DNA of 64,000 nt from Marsupella aquatica. Its lineage: Eukaryota; Marchantiophyta. The notes beneath the pieces were generated by a model. The model was not told the DNA's origin and searched no databases. It saw nothing but the letters and a program-made list of their open reading frames with translations. The stretch spans positions 14,694,001 through 14,758,000 of the forward strand of contig OZ316899.1 of the NCBI GenBank assembly GCA_973895155.1, in the 5' to 3' direction. Shown piece after piece: positions 10,970-21,905 of the stretch. Every line of letters starts with the position of its first letter. Position 1 is the first letter of the stretch. The position numbers and the translations under genes are program-made.

Positions 10970-12312
10970 ATGACGATGGTGAATCAGGCAAGGCATTATT
11001 GGGGCTGTGTTCTTGAGTACGGGGGTCTACTCATAGCAACATACAAAGAGCAGCAGCCAGAGCAAGCGGATGAAGAGAGACAACTCATACAAAAGTTGTG
11101 GGAGCTCCTTGAGGTTGCATTCATCGGTGGGGAATGCATTTCTGTGGATCTTTTATGGTCACCATCGGTTGATGAACTCAACCGCATTTGGTTTGAGGAG
11201 GATCAGTTGTTGTCGGTAAGGCGAGCGATTGATAGGTGTCCAGACGACAGGTGGGTACTACCAGGCTGGACGTTGAAGTGGACGCCAGAGGCTGTGCTAG
11301 GTGAAGGCTCACGGCGAGGAAGCGAGGGGAAACGAGCTCTACTGGCAGCAAATGCACATGGGAAGAAACATGAAGAGGCAGTCGTTTCGCCACCGGCAAA
11401 AATAAAGAAGAGTGGAGCAGGTCGGCAGTCAGCACGACCGCGATGAAACGGGACACCGACAGTGCCACCAATGAGTCTAGGTCGGAATAGTGAGACTGGG
11501 GAAGAACCGGGAGGAATTGATGCTGCGGCCACCACATCGACGCCGAAGGATTGGAATTGGAAGGGTTGGGTTGACATGGTAGCAGAGGAACTTTGACTCA
11601 AATTTATTTGGGATGACGACGATGTATTCCGAGTCATAGTTTCAGGCAGGTATCCCAAATTCCTACACGGGTCGGGGCTGGAGAAATTTGTCTGGTTACC
11701 CTGGACTGCCCAAGATATAACCCACAGAGAGATGATGATGTTCGTAGCTAATTGGGATCTTGAGCGCAAGCTCACGCATATATTTGGTCGAGAATTCCAA
11801 TTTTCAGAGAAGGTGGTATCCGAAGTGTTTGGGCTAGCCTTCAGAGAGCCGGTTAAAATTGGCAGGACGGTTCACATTAAGGACACCGAGTGCAGGGACT
11901 TTGAGGGACCACCCAACGTGAACGGATTCTTGCGCTTTCAATGTATCAATATTCAGACTCGTGACATCCTGGATTTCCTTTGAGTTACGATGTAGTTTAC
12001 TCCGAGACGGCCTGAGTTCGGGAAGAATGAGGTGGCATTGGTAAATCAGCTCAGCACAGGGGTGGACTACTGTGGTTTTCTTTTCAAGAGATTGTTGGAG
12101 GCATTGAATACCAATCATAGAATGATGTCGGTTGGGCGTGTTTCCCGGCTGGCATATCACTTGCCACTAATCATAAAACATGCTCAAACTCAACTACATC
12201 AGCCAACAGAGATTCCCACTCAAATCGGACTAGGGAAGGGATAAGAAGATGCAGAAGGCCGGGACCTAGCACTTATCATGTGGAGTAAGAAACCACTGCC
12301 ACTGGCGCTAAG
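10970..12312 (+). pseudogene. Old LTR-ORF relative, 5' part, split by a solo LTR
   Basis: Diverged homologue of the protein encoded inside the LTRs of this window (compare VNQARHYWGC with VNQAAHFWGC). From the ATG at 10970 one frame runs through to the insertion point, with the N-terminal helical region, a basic linker and the conserved middle domain (GSGLEKFVWLPW, VVSEVFGL). It is interrupted only by in-frame stops: TGA 11444, TGA 11594, TGA 11981, TAG 11993 and TAA 12242. I found no frameshift. The frame resumes at 15847 after the solo LTR plus one copy of the TSD is removed. An ancient, dead copy. Confidence 0.8.
12308..12312. repeat. Target site duplication CTAAG, left copy
   Basis: Immediately precedes the TGTGATGCC end of the solo LTR and is repeated at 15842-15846. 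Confidence 0.9.
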
Positions 12313-12405
12313 TGTGATGCCTAGCCAGGAATCACTGGGCTAGTTTAAGGGGAAAAGGGAAGTGTACCTTAGAAACACCTTAGTATAGTTACATAAATAA
12401 GGAAA

Positions 12406-12413
12406 ATATAAAC
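12406..12413 (+). promoter_or_regulatory. Conserved TATA-like motif in the solo LTR
   Basis: ATATAAAC at about 210 bp upstream of the ORF start. The same octamer and its neighbourhood are kept in both full-length LTRs (33613-33620 and 44494-44501, minus strand) although the surrounding sequence differs. A plausible LTR promoter; not demonstrable from sequence. Confidence 0.4.
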
Positions 12414-12621
12414 AATTAAGGGTGACTATGGAACCCGAGCCGAGGCCGGAAGTAAGGACGCCAGGGAGAGAACACGATTAGGGGTAAGGACCGCTCGCGA
12501 GGAATAGTAGCTCATTTGCAAGCACGAACTGAGCAGGCGACTACGGGCGGCTAACTACTGTCAACTGCTTAGGCAAGCGCTCAGGGTGGGAACAGATACC
12601 GACTATCAACTCGAGAAGGGT

Positions 12622-15141
12622 ATGAGCAACGTCAATCAAGCGGCATATTTTTGGGGATGCCTGTTCGAACGGGCAACTGAGTATATTGGGACTTACGAGG
12701 ACGCAAAATTGGAGAGAGCAGCTCGAGAACGGCAGGAGCTCGCCCGATTGTGGGAGCTGCAGAAACCTGCCTTCTTAGGAGGAGAACTCATCAAGGCTGA
12801 ATTCCTGTGGACGCCTATTGGCAACGAGCTAGACGACCTGCTGTTTTGCGAAGACAGAGTCGTCGGCATCCGAGAAGCCATCAAACGCTGCAACGACATA
12901 CACTGGGAGTTGAAGGGTAGCACGGAGGGGTGGACAAAGGCAACCGTGCTAGGAGAGACATCCACAACAGCCGAGATGAAGAGGAAGAGGAACAACAACA
13001 AAGAGGCCACCCCGGCAAAAAAAATGTGGTTGGCGGCACCAAAGAAGCCAGCAGAACAACAGAGCAGGAGGCAAAGAGAAGCCGAGGAGGAGGAGGTCGA
13101 CCCCATCAATGCCATTCCAACAAACGATGACACTTGGAAAGGCTGGGCGGCGACCCTATCGGAGGAAGTGCAATTACACTTTGCACGGGAGGAGGATGCA
13201 TGCTTTACAGCCATGCAGACCAAGAAGTACCAAGGCTTCATGGCCGGATCCGGCTTGGAAGCCTTCGTAAGATTACCATGGCTGAAGCCGGAGGTGCCGG
13301 ACTCAGACTTGTTAGAATTCGTGGGATCATGGGAACCCGAGACCAATTCCACGAGGGTGTATGGGAAGGATTTCTATCTCACTCCCCGGGTGATTGCTGA
13401 AGTGTTTGGCTTGCCGATGGGTAATAAGACCAAGGTTGATACCAGGAAGACCTTACCTGACAAGGAGTTTCGGTCGTTCCCAGGACCATCAACAAAGAAT
13501 GGCTTCTTCCGGAACACCTGCACCAACCCGCACATCGGAGAGATGATCGATTTCTTGCGGGTGACCATGCACTGTAACTTGCCGAGGGCAGAGATCGGCA
13601 AGGCTCAGGTCTACCTGGCAGAAAGGCCAGACCCAAGCCGGGATTACAACGGGTACCTCCTCAACCAACTGAAGAAGATCTTGAAGGAGGAACAGCAGGT
13701 GATCGGCGTGGGAAGCATGTCCCAGCTTGGCTATCACATGCCGCTGTTGTGCCGGTATGCCAGAAGTCAAATCTTTGCCCCAATACTTCCCCTATCGACA
13801 AGAGCACCGGAGGAAGTCCCGAAGCAGAGGCCGGCACCAGAGAAGCCCAACCAGCCCGACAGTCCGACGATCGAGCAGGTGTTTAGACCAAGGAAAGAAG
13901 ACTTGCCGATGCAGCAACCAGGCATGCAAAATCTGCTGAAATTGCTGGAGAAGGAAAGGAGAACGGTTCCGGCAACGGCAACAGATGCGGCACCGATACA
14001 CGACGCTGCCCCAGAAGCCGACCTAAGCCGGCTTACAAGGGAAAACCCCTTTACTGGAGTCAAGGAGAGAGGGAGGCTGGAACACGAGCCGGGAGTCCGG
14101 ATGTATGTAGGAGCCTCAAGTCCCGAAGCCGAGGAAAAGCAGGCCGTAGCTCCCGGCCACGACAAGGAGAACAAGAGATCAACATGGAAGCCGGAGGAGG
14201 AACCAAGACCGGTGAGAGGTGAAGCCGTGTTCACAACAAAACCAGGAGAACAGCGGGAGAAGCCGGTAGTCCAAGCCGAGGAGGAGGCGGTAGAGGACTA
14301 CAGCAATGATGACTCCGGCTACGGGTCGGATCATCATGTTCTAGGAGTAAGGACCTGTGGCCGGTTCATCCCCACGCTCCCAAGAGTAGTTCGAGGAGAC
14401 CCAAGCCAGCAGAGTAGCCCCAAGTCTCCCCCACCAGATGTCGCTCCCCCGAGCTTTGACGGCATAAAACAGACGGCGCAGGAATTTCAGGAGCAAATCA
14501 GGGAGGAAGAGGAGGCAGCCCTGGCTAGGGAAAAGGATTTACCAGGAGGAGAATGGCCAGAGGACATCAGGCGGCTTGCAGAAAAACAAAGCAACCCTCT
14601 TGCCACCGTAGAAGAAATCCGCAAGACGGCTTGGGAGCAGAGGCCGCGGTGGTTGATGCCGATGACTTCTAGTTACTCCACCTATGCTAAGGATAGAGCC
14701 ATGGAGTACGGGGAAATGTGTGGAGAGCTAGCGCTCAACATCTTTGGGGAGGATTTGGAGCAAGGACCCTTTTTCCAGAGGGAGATGTTGGAGAAGCGCC
14801 AATTAGAAGAAGCTGTGGCTTTGGAAAGAAGCAAGAAGGACGAGGTCATCCATTGGCTTAGGGCAAGAGAAGCCGAAATCAAAGACCTGGGGGCGGCCAA
14901 GAAAGCCCAAGATGAGCTGCGGATTAAGCGGCATGAGCTAAATATCATGCAGGGCCAATTGGATACCGCACAGTCTGATAATCGGATTATCGAGAATAAA
15001 CTGACTCGAACCCAAGGAGAGTTGGCCGATGCGGTCAAGGAGCGGGAGAAGTGGAAGCGAGAGCTGAGGGATGCAGAGGAGGCCCACATAACGGCCAACA
15101 ACCGGGCCATGGCCTCGCTGTACATAGGTAGATTCAGTTAG
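12622..15141 (+). CDS. LTR-encoded coiled-coil protein, C-terminally truncated
   Basis: Open frame of 839 codons from the ATG (MSNVNQAA) to a TAG. It matches the 1,121-residue protein of the complete element along its length up to NRAMA, then switches to eight unrelated residues because the deletion fused the frame to sequence that normally lies after the gene. Regions in order: helical N-terminus (1-110), basic linker with NLS-like stretches, conserved middle domain (WKGWAATL to about residue 380), a long Pro/Glu-rich linker, then the first part of the coiled coil. The final coiled coil, KKKRK-type NLS and EA-rich tail are missing. No stop codons, so it is potentially still translatable. Confidence 0.75.
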   Translation: MSNVNQAAYFWGCLFERATEYIGTYEDAKLERAARERQELARLWELQKPAFLGGELIKAEFLWTPIGNELDDLLFCEDRVVGIREAIKRCNDIHWELKGSTEGWTKATVLGETSTTAEMKRKRNNNKEATPAKKMWLAAPKKPAEQQSRRQREAEEEEVDPINAIPTNDDTWKGWAATLSEEVQLHFAREEDACFTAMQTKKYQGFMAGSGLEAFVRLPWLKPEVPDSDLLEFVGSWEPETNSTRVYGKDFYLTPRVIAEVFGLPMGNKTKVDTRKTLPDKEFRSFPGPSTKNGFFRNTCTNPHIGEMIDFLRVTMHCNLPRAEIGKAQVYLAERPDPSRDYNGYLLNQLKKILKEEQQVIGVGSMSQLGYHMPLLCRYARSQIFAPILPLSTRAPEEVPKQRPAPEKPNQPDSPTIEQVFRPRKEDLPMQQPGMQNLLKLLEKERRTVPATATDAAPIHDAAPEADLSRLTRENPFTGVKERGRLEHEPGVRMYVGASSPEAEEKQAVAPGHDKENKRSTWKPEEEPRPVRGEAVFTTKPGEQREKPVVQAEEEAVEDYSNDDSGYGSDHHVLGVRTCGRFIPTLPRVVRGDPSQQSSPKSPPPDVAPPSFDGIKQTAQEFQEQIREEEEAALAREKDLPGGEWPEDIRRLAEKQSNPLATVEEIRKTAWEQRPRWLMPMTSSYSTYAKDRAMEYGEMCGELALNIFGEDLEQGPFFQREMLEKRQLEEAVALERSKKDEVIHWLRAREAEIKDLGAAKKAQDELRIKRHELNIMQGQLDTAQSDNRIIENKLTRTQGELADAVKEREKWKRELRDAEEAHITANNRAMASLYIGRFS

Positions 15142-15841
15142 GTAGATTAGGCTTACGCTGCAAAGAATTAGGCGGATCCACTACCAAGATAAGTACCTGG
15201 GCAGCGGGGAGCTCAGGGCCTCTTCTTTAGCAAGTTTTTAGTTGCACCAGCCGGGCTGGGATCAAGTAGTAAGAGAAGCTCTCGGTTAGTCATACAATGA
15301 CCCTTGTGTATATTCATGTTTCCTCATGCCTAAGAGCTGAATAGAGTTGGCCTCACGGCTTAGTTCGCAGAGCTTGTGTATGAGATGTACTGTTTGTATG
15401 GCAAGTGCATGGTATGACTCAGTCAGAAGGAGTCATTTTGCTATTTGTGTGTCGCATTAACTTGTGTGAAGAGTGCCCACATCAACTAATAGATGAAGGA
15501 AAGTAAGCAAGGGAGTGAGAGTTGGATGTGTCGAGCTGAGAGAGGTCTTAGCGGCTTAACCAAGCCTATTGGGGATCATTCCGGCGGCGGAATCCAAATA
15601 TACCTAACAAGAAGGAGGGGAAGACAAGGGAAGGCCTAGATTAGGCCGGCTACGTATCTCATGACCCGATGAAGGATCTGTCCAGTATATGTGTGTAAAA
15701 TGTTAATAGTAGTAGTAGAGGGAGGTTAGCAGCGTCCCATGCCACTAAGCCGCGAAAACGGCCTCGCCAAGCGTGAAACCTACGGGAATCGGCTTGTGAA
15801 GGGGGGTTTCTGGGGTTTAGGGAGCCATATGACGCACCACA

Positions 15842-15846
15842 CTAAG
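15842..15846. repeat. Target site duplication CTAAG, right copy
   Basis: Directly follows the ACCACA end of the solo LTR; matches 12308-12312. Confidence 0.9.
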
Positions 15847-16792
15847 GCACACAGCAGAGGTCGACACCTCAAAGTCCCAAACAGAACTAGGAGATGACAT
15901 GGGAGTTCCTGTGCAGAACGCCAAGGACGATGAGGTTGAGCAATTGTTTTCCCGACAATTCACCTCGGGGTTAGCTCTACCGGCTAGAAGGACGATATCA
16001 GAATCCTCTGTTGAGAACAATGGCGGAGACGAGTCTAAAAATAACCCGGCTGTAGGACCACCCGCAAGAATCTCGATTGGACACGAGACGGTTCTGATTG
16101 TGGAATATCAACCCAGTGCTGAATCACCAAAGGGAGCCCAAACAATTGAGAAGGCTGCACCCCTTTTACAGGAGGAGTTGCGGTAGCTTGTGCAGGAAGT
16201 TTGGCGGAAGGAGGAGGAGGCGTCCAAAGCTAAGAAATTGCTTGAGTCGCTTTGTATTCAATTGAGTAAGGTGTCGCAGGAGACAGCCATACTCCAAACT
16301 TGGTATACAGCCAAACTGGCAACCGAGAAAGCAAAGACCGCTGATGCCAACACAAATTTGGTGAAATTATGACATACCAAGCACCAGCAAGTGTCTGATT
16401 TGGAACTCAAGTTGGCCAGAGCAGTTCAGGACCTGGCCAAGGAAAGGGACAACTTGATCCACAAGTTGGGCTTAGCCGCAAAAGAACTGGAGGCCGACAG
16501 ACAAAAGTTAGAAGCCAAACTTGGGGAGATGCAAGCTAAGTTAGAGACAGAGGTTGCAAGTCTTTGATCGGAGAACCAGGCACTCCAACATCAATTGCAA
16601 AAGGCTAATGAGGAGTTGATGTCAGGAACTGCAGAGAGACAGGCTTTAGGGTTGGAATGCGAAGATCTCCTTGACCGGAATCAGCTTCTGAAAATGCAAG
16701 CACAAAATCAACTAAACCAGCTGAAGCAGCTTATGGGTTTAGGGTACCTGAGTGTATATAAAGCAAGTTGTTCATTCAGGAGTTGGTATTAG
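15847..16792 (+). pseudogene. Old LTR-ORF relative, 3' part (coiled coil)
   Basis: Continues the frame of 10970-12312 exactly once the solo LTR and one TSD are removed (codon CTA then AGG). It encodes an acidic linker then a long heptad-rich region (LESLCIQLSK, LELKLARAVQ, LEAKLGEMQ, LQHQLQKA). In-frame stops at 16184 (TAG), 16370 (TGA) and 16565 (TGA), with a terminal TAG at 16790. No frameshift seen. The coiled-coil position matches the C-terminal half of the LTR-encoded protein, supporting common descent of the whole gene. Confidence 0.78.
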
Positions 16793-17989
16793 CTTTGATT
16801 CCAAGACACTGAACATTGAGTAATGCCACACAGATCAGCACAACGTGAAGGGTCAGTTTCATGATTACTATTCATTCACATCTTTTGCAATGTGTTGTCT
16901 TGTAGACAGGCATGGGCGAGCCACTCAAACTGTGGATCGCATAATTTTAGGGATGCGTGGAGGTGTAAAGTGATGGAATTGCCGAGGCTGTTGGGCACAC
17001 AAGCGAGTGTGGATTGTGGAAATGGGGCGAAGCCAGCTACAGACGTTCTACATTCAACTTTAAACCCTAAATCCAACATAGCCCGGGGGCGGGTGTTACC
17101 AAACAAGCTTGCAACATCTCTCTAGTGGGTTTCCAATGTTCAGGAGCTGGTGGCCTTCCATCCATGTTTTGGCTGGCCCTGAGGCTGCCTTTCAGCAGTT
17201 CATGGACAAAGTCATCATGCGGGTCCCTAAAACCCGCCGTCATGTCAGTGGCATGAAGCCACTGGGCTCGACATGATGCCTCGTCATAGATACGCGTTTC
17301 CTCAAGCTGGTGCCACAATGTGTGGTTCACAGGCTGGCCCTGCCTTTTTATGATAGTTCAGGGTCGATTGCAGAATCGAATGTTTTTCAGCCCGAGAACG
17401 TGTGCTCTACAAAGCGCCCACAAGTTATATTGTCCATAGGGTTCCGGATGATTCCAAAAACTTACATTTTGAAGGCCACGACTGTTAAGTACAGAAGGAC
17501 GATACTCCTTGTTTTTGTGATGACGGCACTTCCCCTGTGATAACCCTGAACTTCCCCTATTTTGTTGAAGATCATATTTTTTAAGGGTCACGCATCTCCC
17601 CAAATTGGGTTCCGAATTTTGGAATTCTGAATTGATACATGAGTATCTGGTGTACACCGTGCCTTTGTTTAAGGAGGATGATACTACTCCTTCATTTGTT
17701 ATGACAAGACAGAGCAAATTGAATTTGCAATGGCCCAAAGCATGATGCACCCTCAACCCTAAATATGAACAATTTCCACGGATGCCTCCTGTGGATACAT
17801 ACACGCGGCAGCAGCAGTACCAGGCAATACTAGGAGCACTTAAATATGGATTTGGTGAAATCTGGTCCCCTCCCCCTTAGATATTCCACGGAACATCAAG
17901 GTGCATTCAAGCGGGTATGTTGGACCTTTCATTTCAGGGTCCTCCATCCAAACAAATGCACATCCATTCACTTGGTTTTCATGCTTACT
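16793..17989. other. No gene recognised
   Basis: Contains unsupported frames on both strands (for example 17067-17330 and 17358-17804, minus) with no family resemblance that I can see. Confidence 0.4.
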
Positions 17990-18183
17990 CCGATCGATGA
18001 TGCATACGGCCAATGTTTGCTAGACCGCAAATCTGCTTCAGGTTACTTATTCAAATTAGGCGGAGGAGCCTTATCTGCATCTGACACACTTTTAGTTTGG
18101 CTGTATGGCCACAAGAAACCCAGCCCGGGGCTAACAAGTCACTTCAAAACCGGAGCATCATATAGCACATACACATCCATTTA
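17990..18183 (+). pseudogene. Ty1/copia RNase H fragment
   Basis: Reads DRKSASGYLFKLGGGALS, the copia RNase H block usually seen as DRKSTSGYxFxLGxGxxSW. The flanking frame is degraded, the active-site residues are not all present and no LTRs were found. An old scrap of a copia polyprotein. Confidence 0.55.
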
Positions 18184-19591
18184 ATTTTACTTTAACAGGG
18201 AGCAATGTCTATTTACGATTTCTTGTCCACTACCAATATGCACCGTTTCATTCAGCTTATGGATGTACATGCTATTTAATATACTATTGGCTACATATAT
18301 AGGATTCAGCGAAGGGCATGGTATGAGTAGAAAACGGCGGGACCGTAAGACATGAGGATCAAAAGGGGAACACAACCTATGATCAACGGCTGACGTGATA
18401 GTCGCCAAATACGCAAAGACAGGGAGGAGCCTCAATGTAACGGCGTCACACTTCCCCAAATTACTATACATTCGACCCAAAAGGTTCCAATACCCCCTGC
18501 GGACTAAAAGCGAGAACGGAAGTGAACAACTTTGACAGACCACTGGATGGTTCCCCGTCGGGGCTTCTTCACTAGCCGGTCTTATGGAGTGTGGTGCTCC
18601 CTCTACAGTGGTTGAACGTCTTGTTTACCTGTCTGCCATGGTGCCGGCTTCACCGGTTTTTTAGCATGTCGATCGTCCTCCGGTCCCCATTGGTTGTTGT
18701 CCCCCTTTCGTGGGCCACCCTGTTGTACTGGGTCACTTTGAATGGAATTAAATTTGATGTGTCAAGGCAAAAACTTGGATAGACCTCGGGACGACTTTGA
18801 CGGACCACGCGACGATCGTGTGAAACAACGTGCAGGGAGTTGCCATGACGATTAGTCATGTACTGGTGTTGGTTGCAAGTGGATGCGTGTTGAAGTGTCG
18901 GCACAGCTGTCTCGCTTGTTGTCCGTTGGCTGCAAAATCAGGCCGGCGAAAGTCCGGCTGGAGGATTTGAACACCAACATACTTCCCCGCTATGAAACCT
19001 TCATCGATCTCATTTGATTTTCACCGGCTTTGATTTTTCACCTGGCATTGAGCATGTCCGATCTTCACAGGGCCACTATCGGTGTTGACACACAACATAA
19101 GAAAGATCTACAAAGCTTTGATCAGCGGCAGCAACGCTGCAAGTTCATCCAGTCAATTTCATTGTAAGCGTGGCATGATGGTGTGCGGCCCCCCTTAATT
19201 TTGTCGTTAGTAGCAAAGGCATCATTGAGCGACCAAAAGCCTACGAATGGGGATGGCTTAGCCACCATCCTAACCGGATCTTTAGGAGTTAATAAGTGTA
19301 TGTTTGGCCGTGGGAATCATTATGACCAAAGGACATGGGGATGCGACACAGTTTCACGCTAAGAGCAGGTCGTCCAAACATGGAAGCTCGCGCCACTTTG
19401 AAACTGGCAGAACGACGAAGAAAGCATAAGGAGAAAGTTTCTCGGGCCTGGGAGCTCATTGCGCGACTTTAGAGTTTCCAAACTCCCTCACTCCAAACAG
19501 CTCTCCAAAATCACGGCCTGATCCGAATGGATCGTTGCCTATCAATATATCGGGATGGCTAGTGGCGTGTGCTCCAAGGTTTCTAAGGTGA
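18184..19591. other. No gene recognised
   Basis: No supported coding or structural feature by inspection. Confidence 0.4.
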
Positions 19592-20166
19592 CGATATCAC
19601 CTGAGTCGTTACGATGGAAAGACCTACAAGATCTCCAAAGCACAGTTGTGCGATATGTTTGGATTACCAGTTGTAGGGAGGCTGCCACGTCTTGCGTATA
19701 AGGTAGAAGCACTGGATAAAGGAGAAACCACCGCATTTATACAATGGGCGGAGGTTCGGATAAATTGGAGCAAGATTCAATATGGCTCTATAAACAGCAA
19801 GGAGCGCCGGAACTACGTCGAGTTCTTCACCAAATGGGTGTTGATTTTTCATCACACTAGCCCCACACAACTCGCATTGCCCAAGGCAGTGCCGGAGGGA
19901 GTCTACCAACACGTCCAAGTATAGAAGGCTTGCCTATCCGAGACCATCCATGCGAAGGGATGCTTGAGGTTCCCTTCTTTAGTGGCATACAAAGTAAGTG
20001 TAATCCTGCACAATAGCTTAGGATTAAAAGATCCTACCTGCAGGACGACACGCCAACAAACAAATCGGACGAGGAAACTCCCATTTCAGCTCGCGCGACA
20101 AGGGACGTCAAAGCAGCAAACCACCACAACAATGACATAAATGTCGAACGTAGATGACGATGGATC
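19592..20166 (+). pseudogene. Spliced relic of a plant-transposon-protein-like gene
   Basis: A frame from about 19592 reads YDGKTYKISKAQLCDMFGLP, the same kind of block (G-x-x-(Y/F)-x-(I/L)-(S/T)-x8-FGLP) as the middle domain of the LTR-encoded proteins. It is followed by an alpha-helical stretch (FTKWVLIFHHTSP, LALPKAVPEGVYQ). A TAG at 19922 breaks it. A GT donor at 19994 (gtaagt) and AG at 20043 define a 50-nt intron that keeps the frame into an acidic and basic tail ending at 20166. Exact family unknown; probably another retroelement-borne ORF. Confidence 0.45.
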
Positions 20167-21707
20167 CGATGATATAGCTGAAGAAGATGAAGAGGATACT
20201 AATCTCAGCGGAGTTCTTCAAGAATGAGAACCCAATAATAAGGTGGGTTAGTGCGGTGGCACCAACCAAGGCGTACCTCTTGGTGTTTGCTCCCACCCAC
20301 GTTGATGAGGAGACAGAGTACGAAGAGGAATCCAAGGGAGGAGTATCGCCAAGAAGATATAGTGGCCGGAGAAACACCGGGGGAAATGAACGAGAGGCGT
20401 CTCCATCGGCGCAATGCCTGGAGAAGGCAGAGGCGAGCACAACAGCGTAGGTCGCACAAAATGAAGTCGACGAGGCTGGTTTTTGCTCAGCATTTGGAGC
20501 CCATTTTGGGATACCATTAGACCCGCCCGCAGAAGGTACAACTGACTGAGACCATAGAAGAAGAATATTGATCCCGCACATTGCTCCACTTAGCTGATCA
20601 TTCGAGGTTGTGAGGTTTCATTGTACTCGATGCATTTTGGAACGCATTATTTTTGCTCAAATCCTCGTGCGACTAAACAACAGGGACATAAAGCAATTCC
20701 CAATTTTGAACCCCTTGACTCCACGCGCGACACATTCAATCACATCTTCCTGGCCTTTCTCCAGACGGCATGTCTGAGTGCCATTTTGACAGCTGCTCCG
20801 ACAGAGGTTGACAAAGTTCGTATAGTCTATTTGGAGGATCCGGGTACCTAGGTAGCTTATTGAGATTGCATTCCATTTCCCAATGGCCACTTACAGACGA
20901 CGTCTATGGACTCGGATTGCAGAGATTGTTGTAGTAGTTCTGAGGAGGGTAATCGTACTCAGATCGAGGGTGTTGATGGTATTTGTCTGAGCGTACGTGG
21001 CTATCAATATCATTCTTTACGTGGTGAGCATTGCCCCTAAACCCTAAAAGGAACGGATGACAGCCACAGCTTCTTCAGTGTTGTCGACTTGCTTGCACTG
21101 GTTACTGTAGCCTCCAATATTCAATCATCAAAATGTAGGCGTTCTAGCAGGTTAATTAGTTCAATTGGCAGTGTTGCCATGTGTGTTCGGAAATGTGACC
21201 GGTATTTTCATTCCATCGGAGAAAATAATGATGTGCGTTAAACACGTACCCCTACCTAAACCCGGCGATGCAAGGGATCTTTTGTTGAGGTGAACTGGCC
21301 AACATTTGTCCATGTCGCTCCTAAGCATGTTTTTTCTTTTCAATACATCTATATTTCTATATTATTATGTCCGTGACACCCTACAGCTCACCTCAATCTT
21401 CTTCATCGACGCATATATATATTCCATTGTTTTCATCCGGCAATGATTTGTGCCATCACCAATTTGGTTTCTTGTTGACCGTTTAAGGGCGATGCTTTTT
21501 TATTAGGTTGGAATGCTATCCATGCACAGCACACCGCCGACATGATTTAAATCCAACTCGTCACCTTCATAACAGGTTGGAGTTTGGCGGCAACCAATTT
21601 CCACAGTCTCTTGTTGATAAGGGTTGGTCGACTCATTAACAGGCTTGCCCCTTATCATCACGGAGAGAACAGTGTACGTGGGGGAGCGATTGCTATATTT
21701 GTGTTAT
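20167..21707. other. No gene recognised; telomere-like motif
   Basis: A telomere-like double unit lies at 21034-21049 (CCCCTAAACCCTAAAA). No other supported feature. Confidence 0.45.
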
Positions 21708-21905
21708 CAATCAGGGCATGGACTACGGCCGGAATATATTACTGACACATATATGTTCCTGGATTCAATTCAATCAGGGCAGCCATGGACTATGGCTAAA
21801 CTACATTACACGTATATATATATGTTCTTGGATTGAAATCAATCAGGGCATGGACTATGGCAGGCTGGACTACATATATTACACATACATGTTCCTCGAT
21901 TCAAA
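21708..21905. repeat. Three-copy tandem repeat, unit 63-69 bp
   Basis: Units start with CAATCAGGGCA at 21708, 21771 and 21840 and run through CATGGACTA(C/T)GG, an AT-rich stretch and TATGTTC(C/T)TGGATT. The third copy is slightly degraded. Confidence 0.75.

Larger units (their letters stand above)
12313..15841 (+). mobile_element. Solo LTR of the long-LTR Ty3/gypsy family
   Basis: Begins TGTGATGCCTAG and ends GACGCACCACA, the same termini (reverse-complemented) as the 4,660-bp LTRs at 29054-33713 and 39935-44594. It is flanked by a perfect 5-bp duplication (CTAAG) and has no internal region, PBS or pol, so it is a solo LTR, presumably left by LTR-LTR recombination. At 3,529 bp it is about 1.1 kb shorter than the full LTR. 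Most of the loss is one deletion after about 15110, which removes the last quarter of the encoded protein and the following sequence. It sits inside an older relative of its own gene. Confidence 0.92.

Noticed and set aside
12693-13352. 219-codon minus-strand frame in the solo LTR
   Set aside because: Antisense to the supported plus-strand coiled-coil gene.
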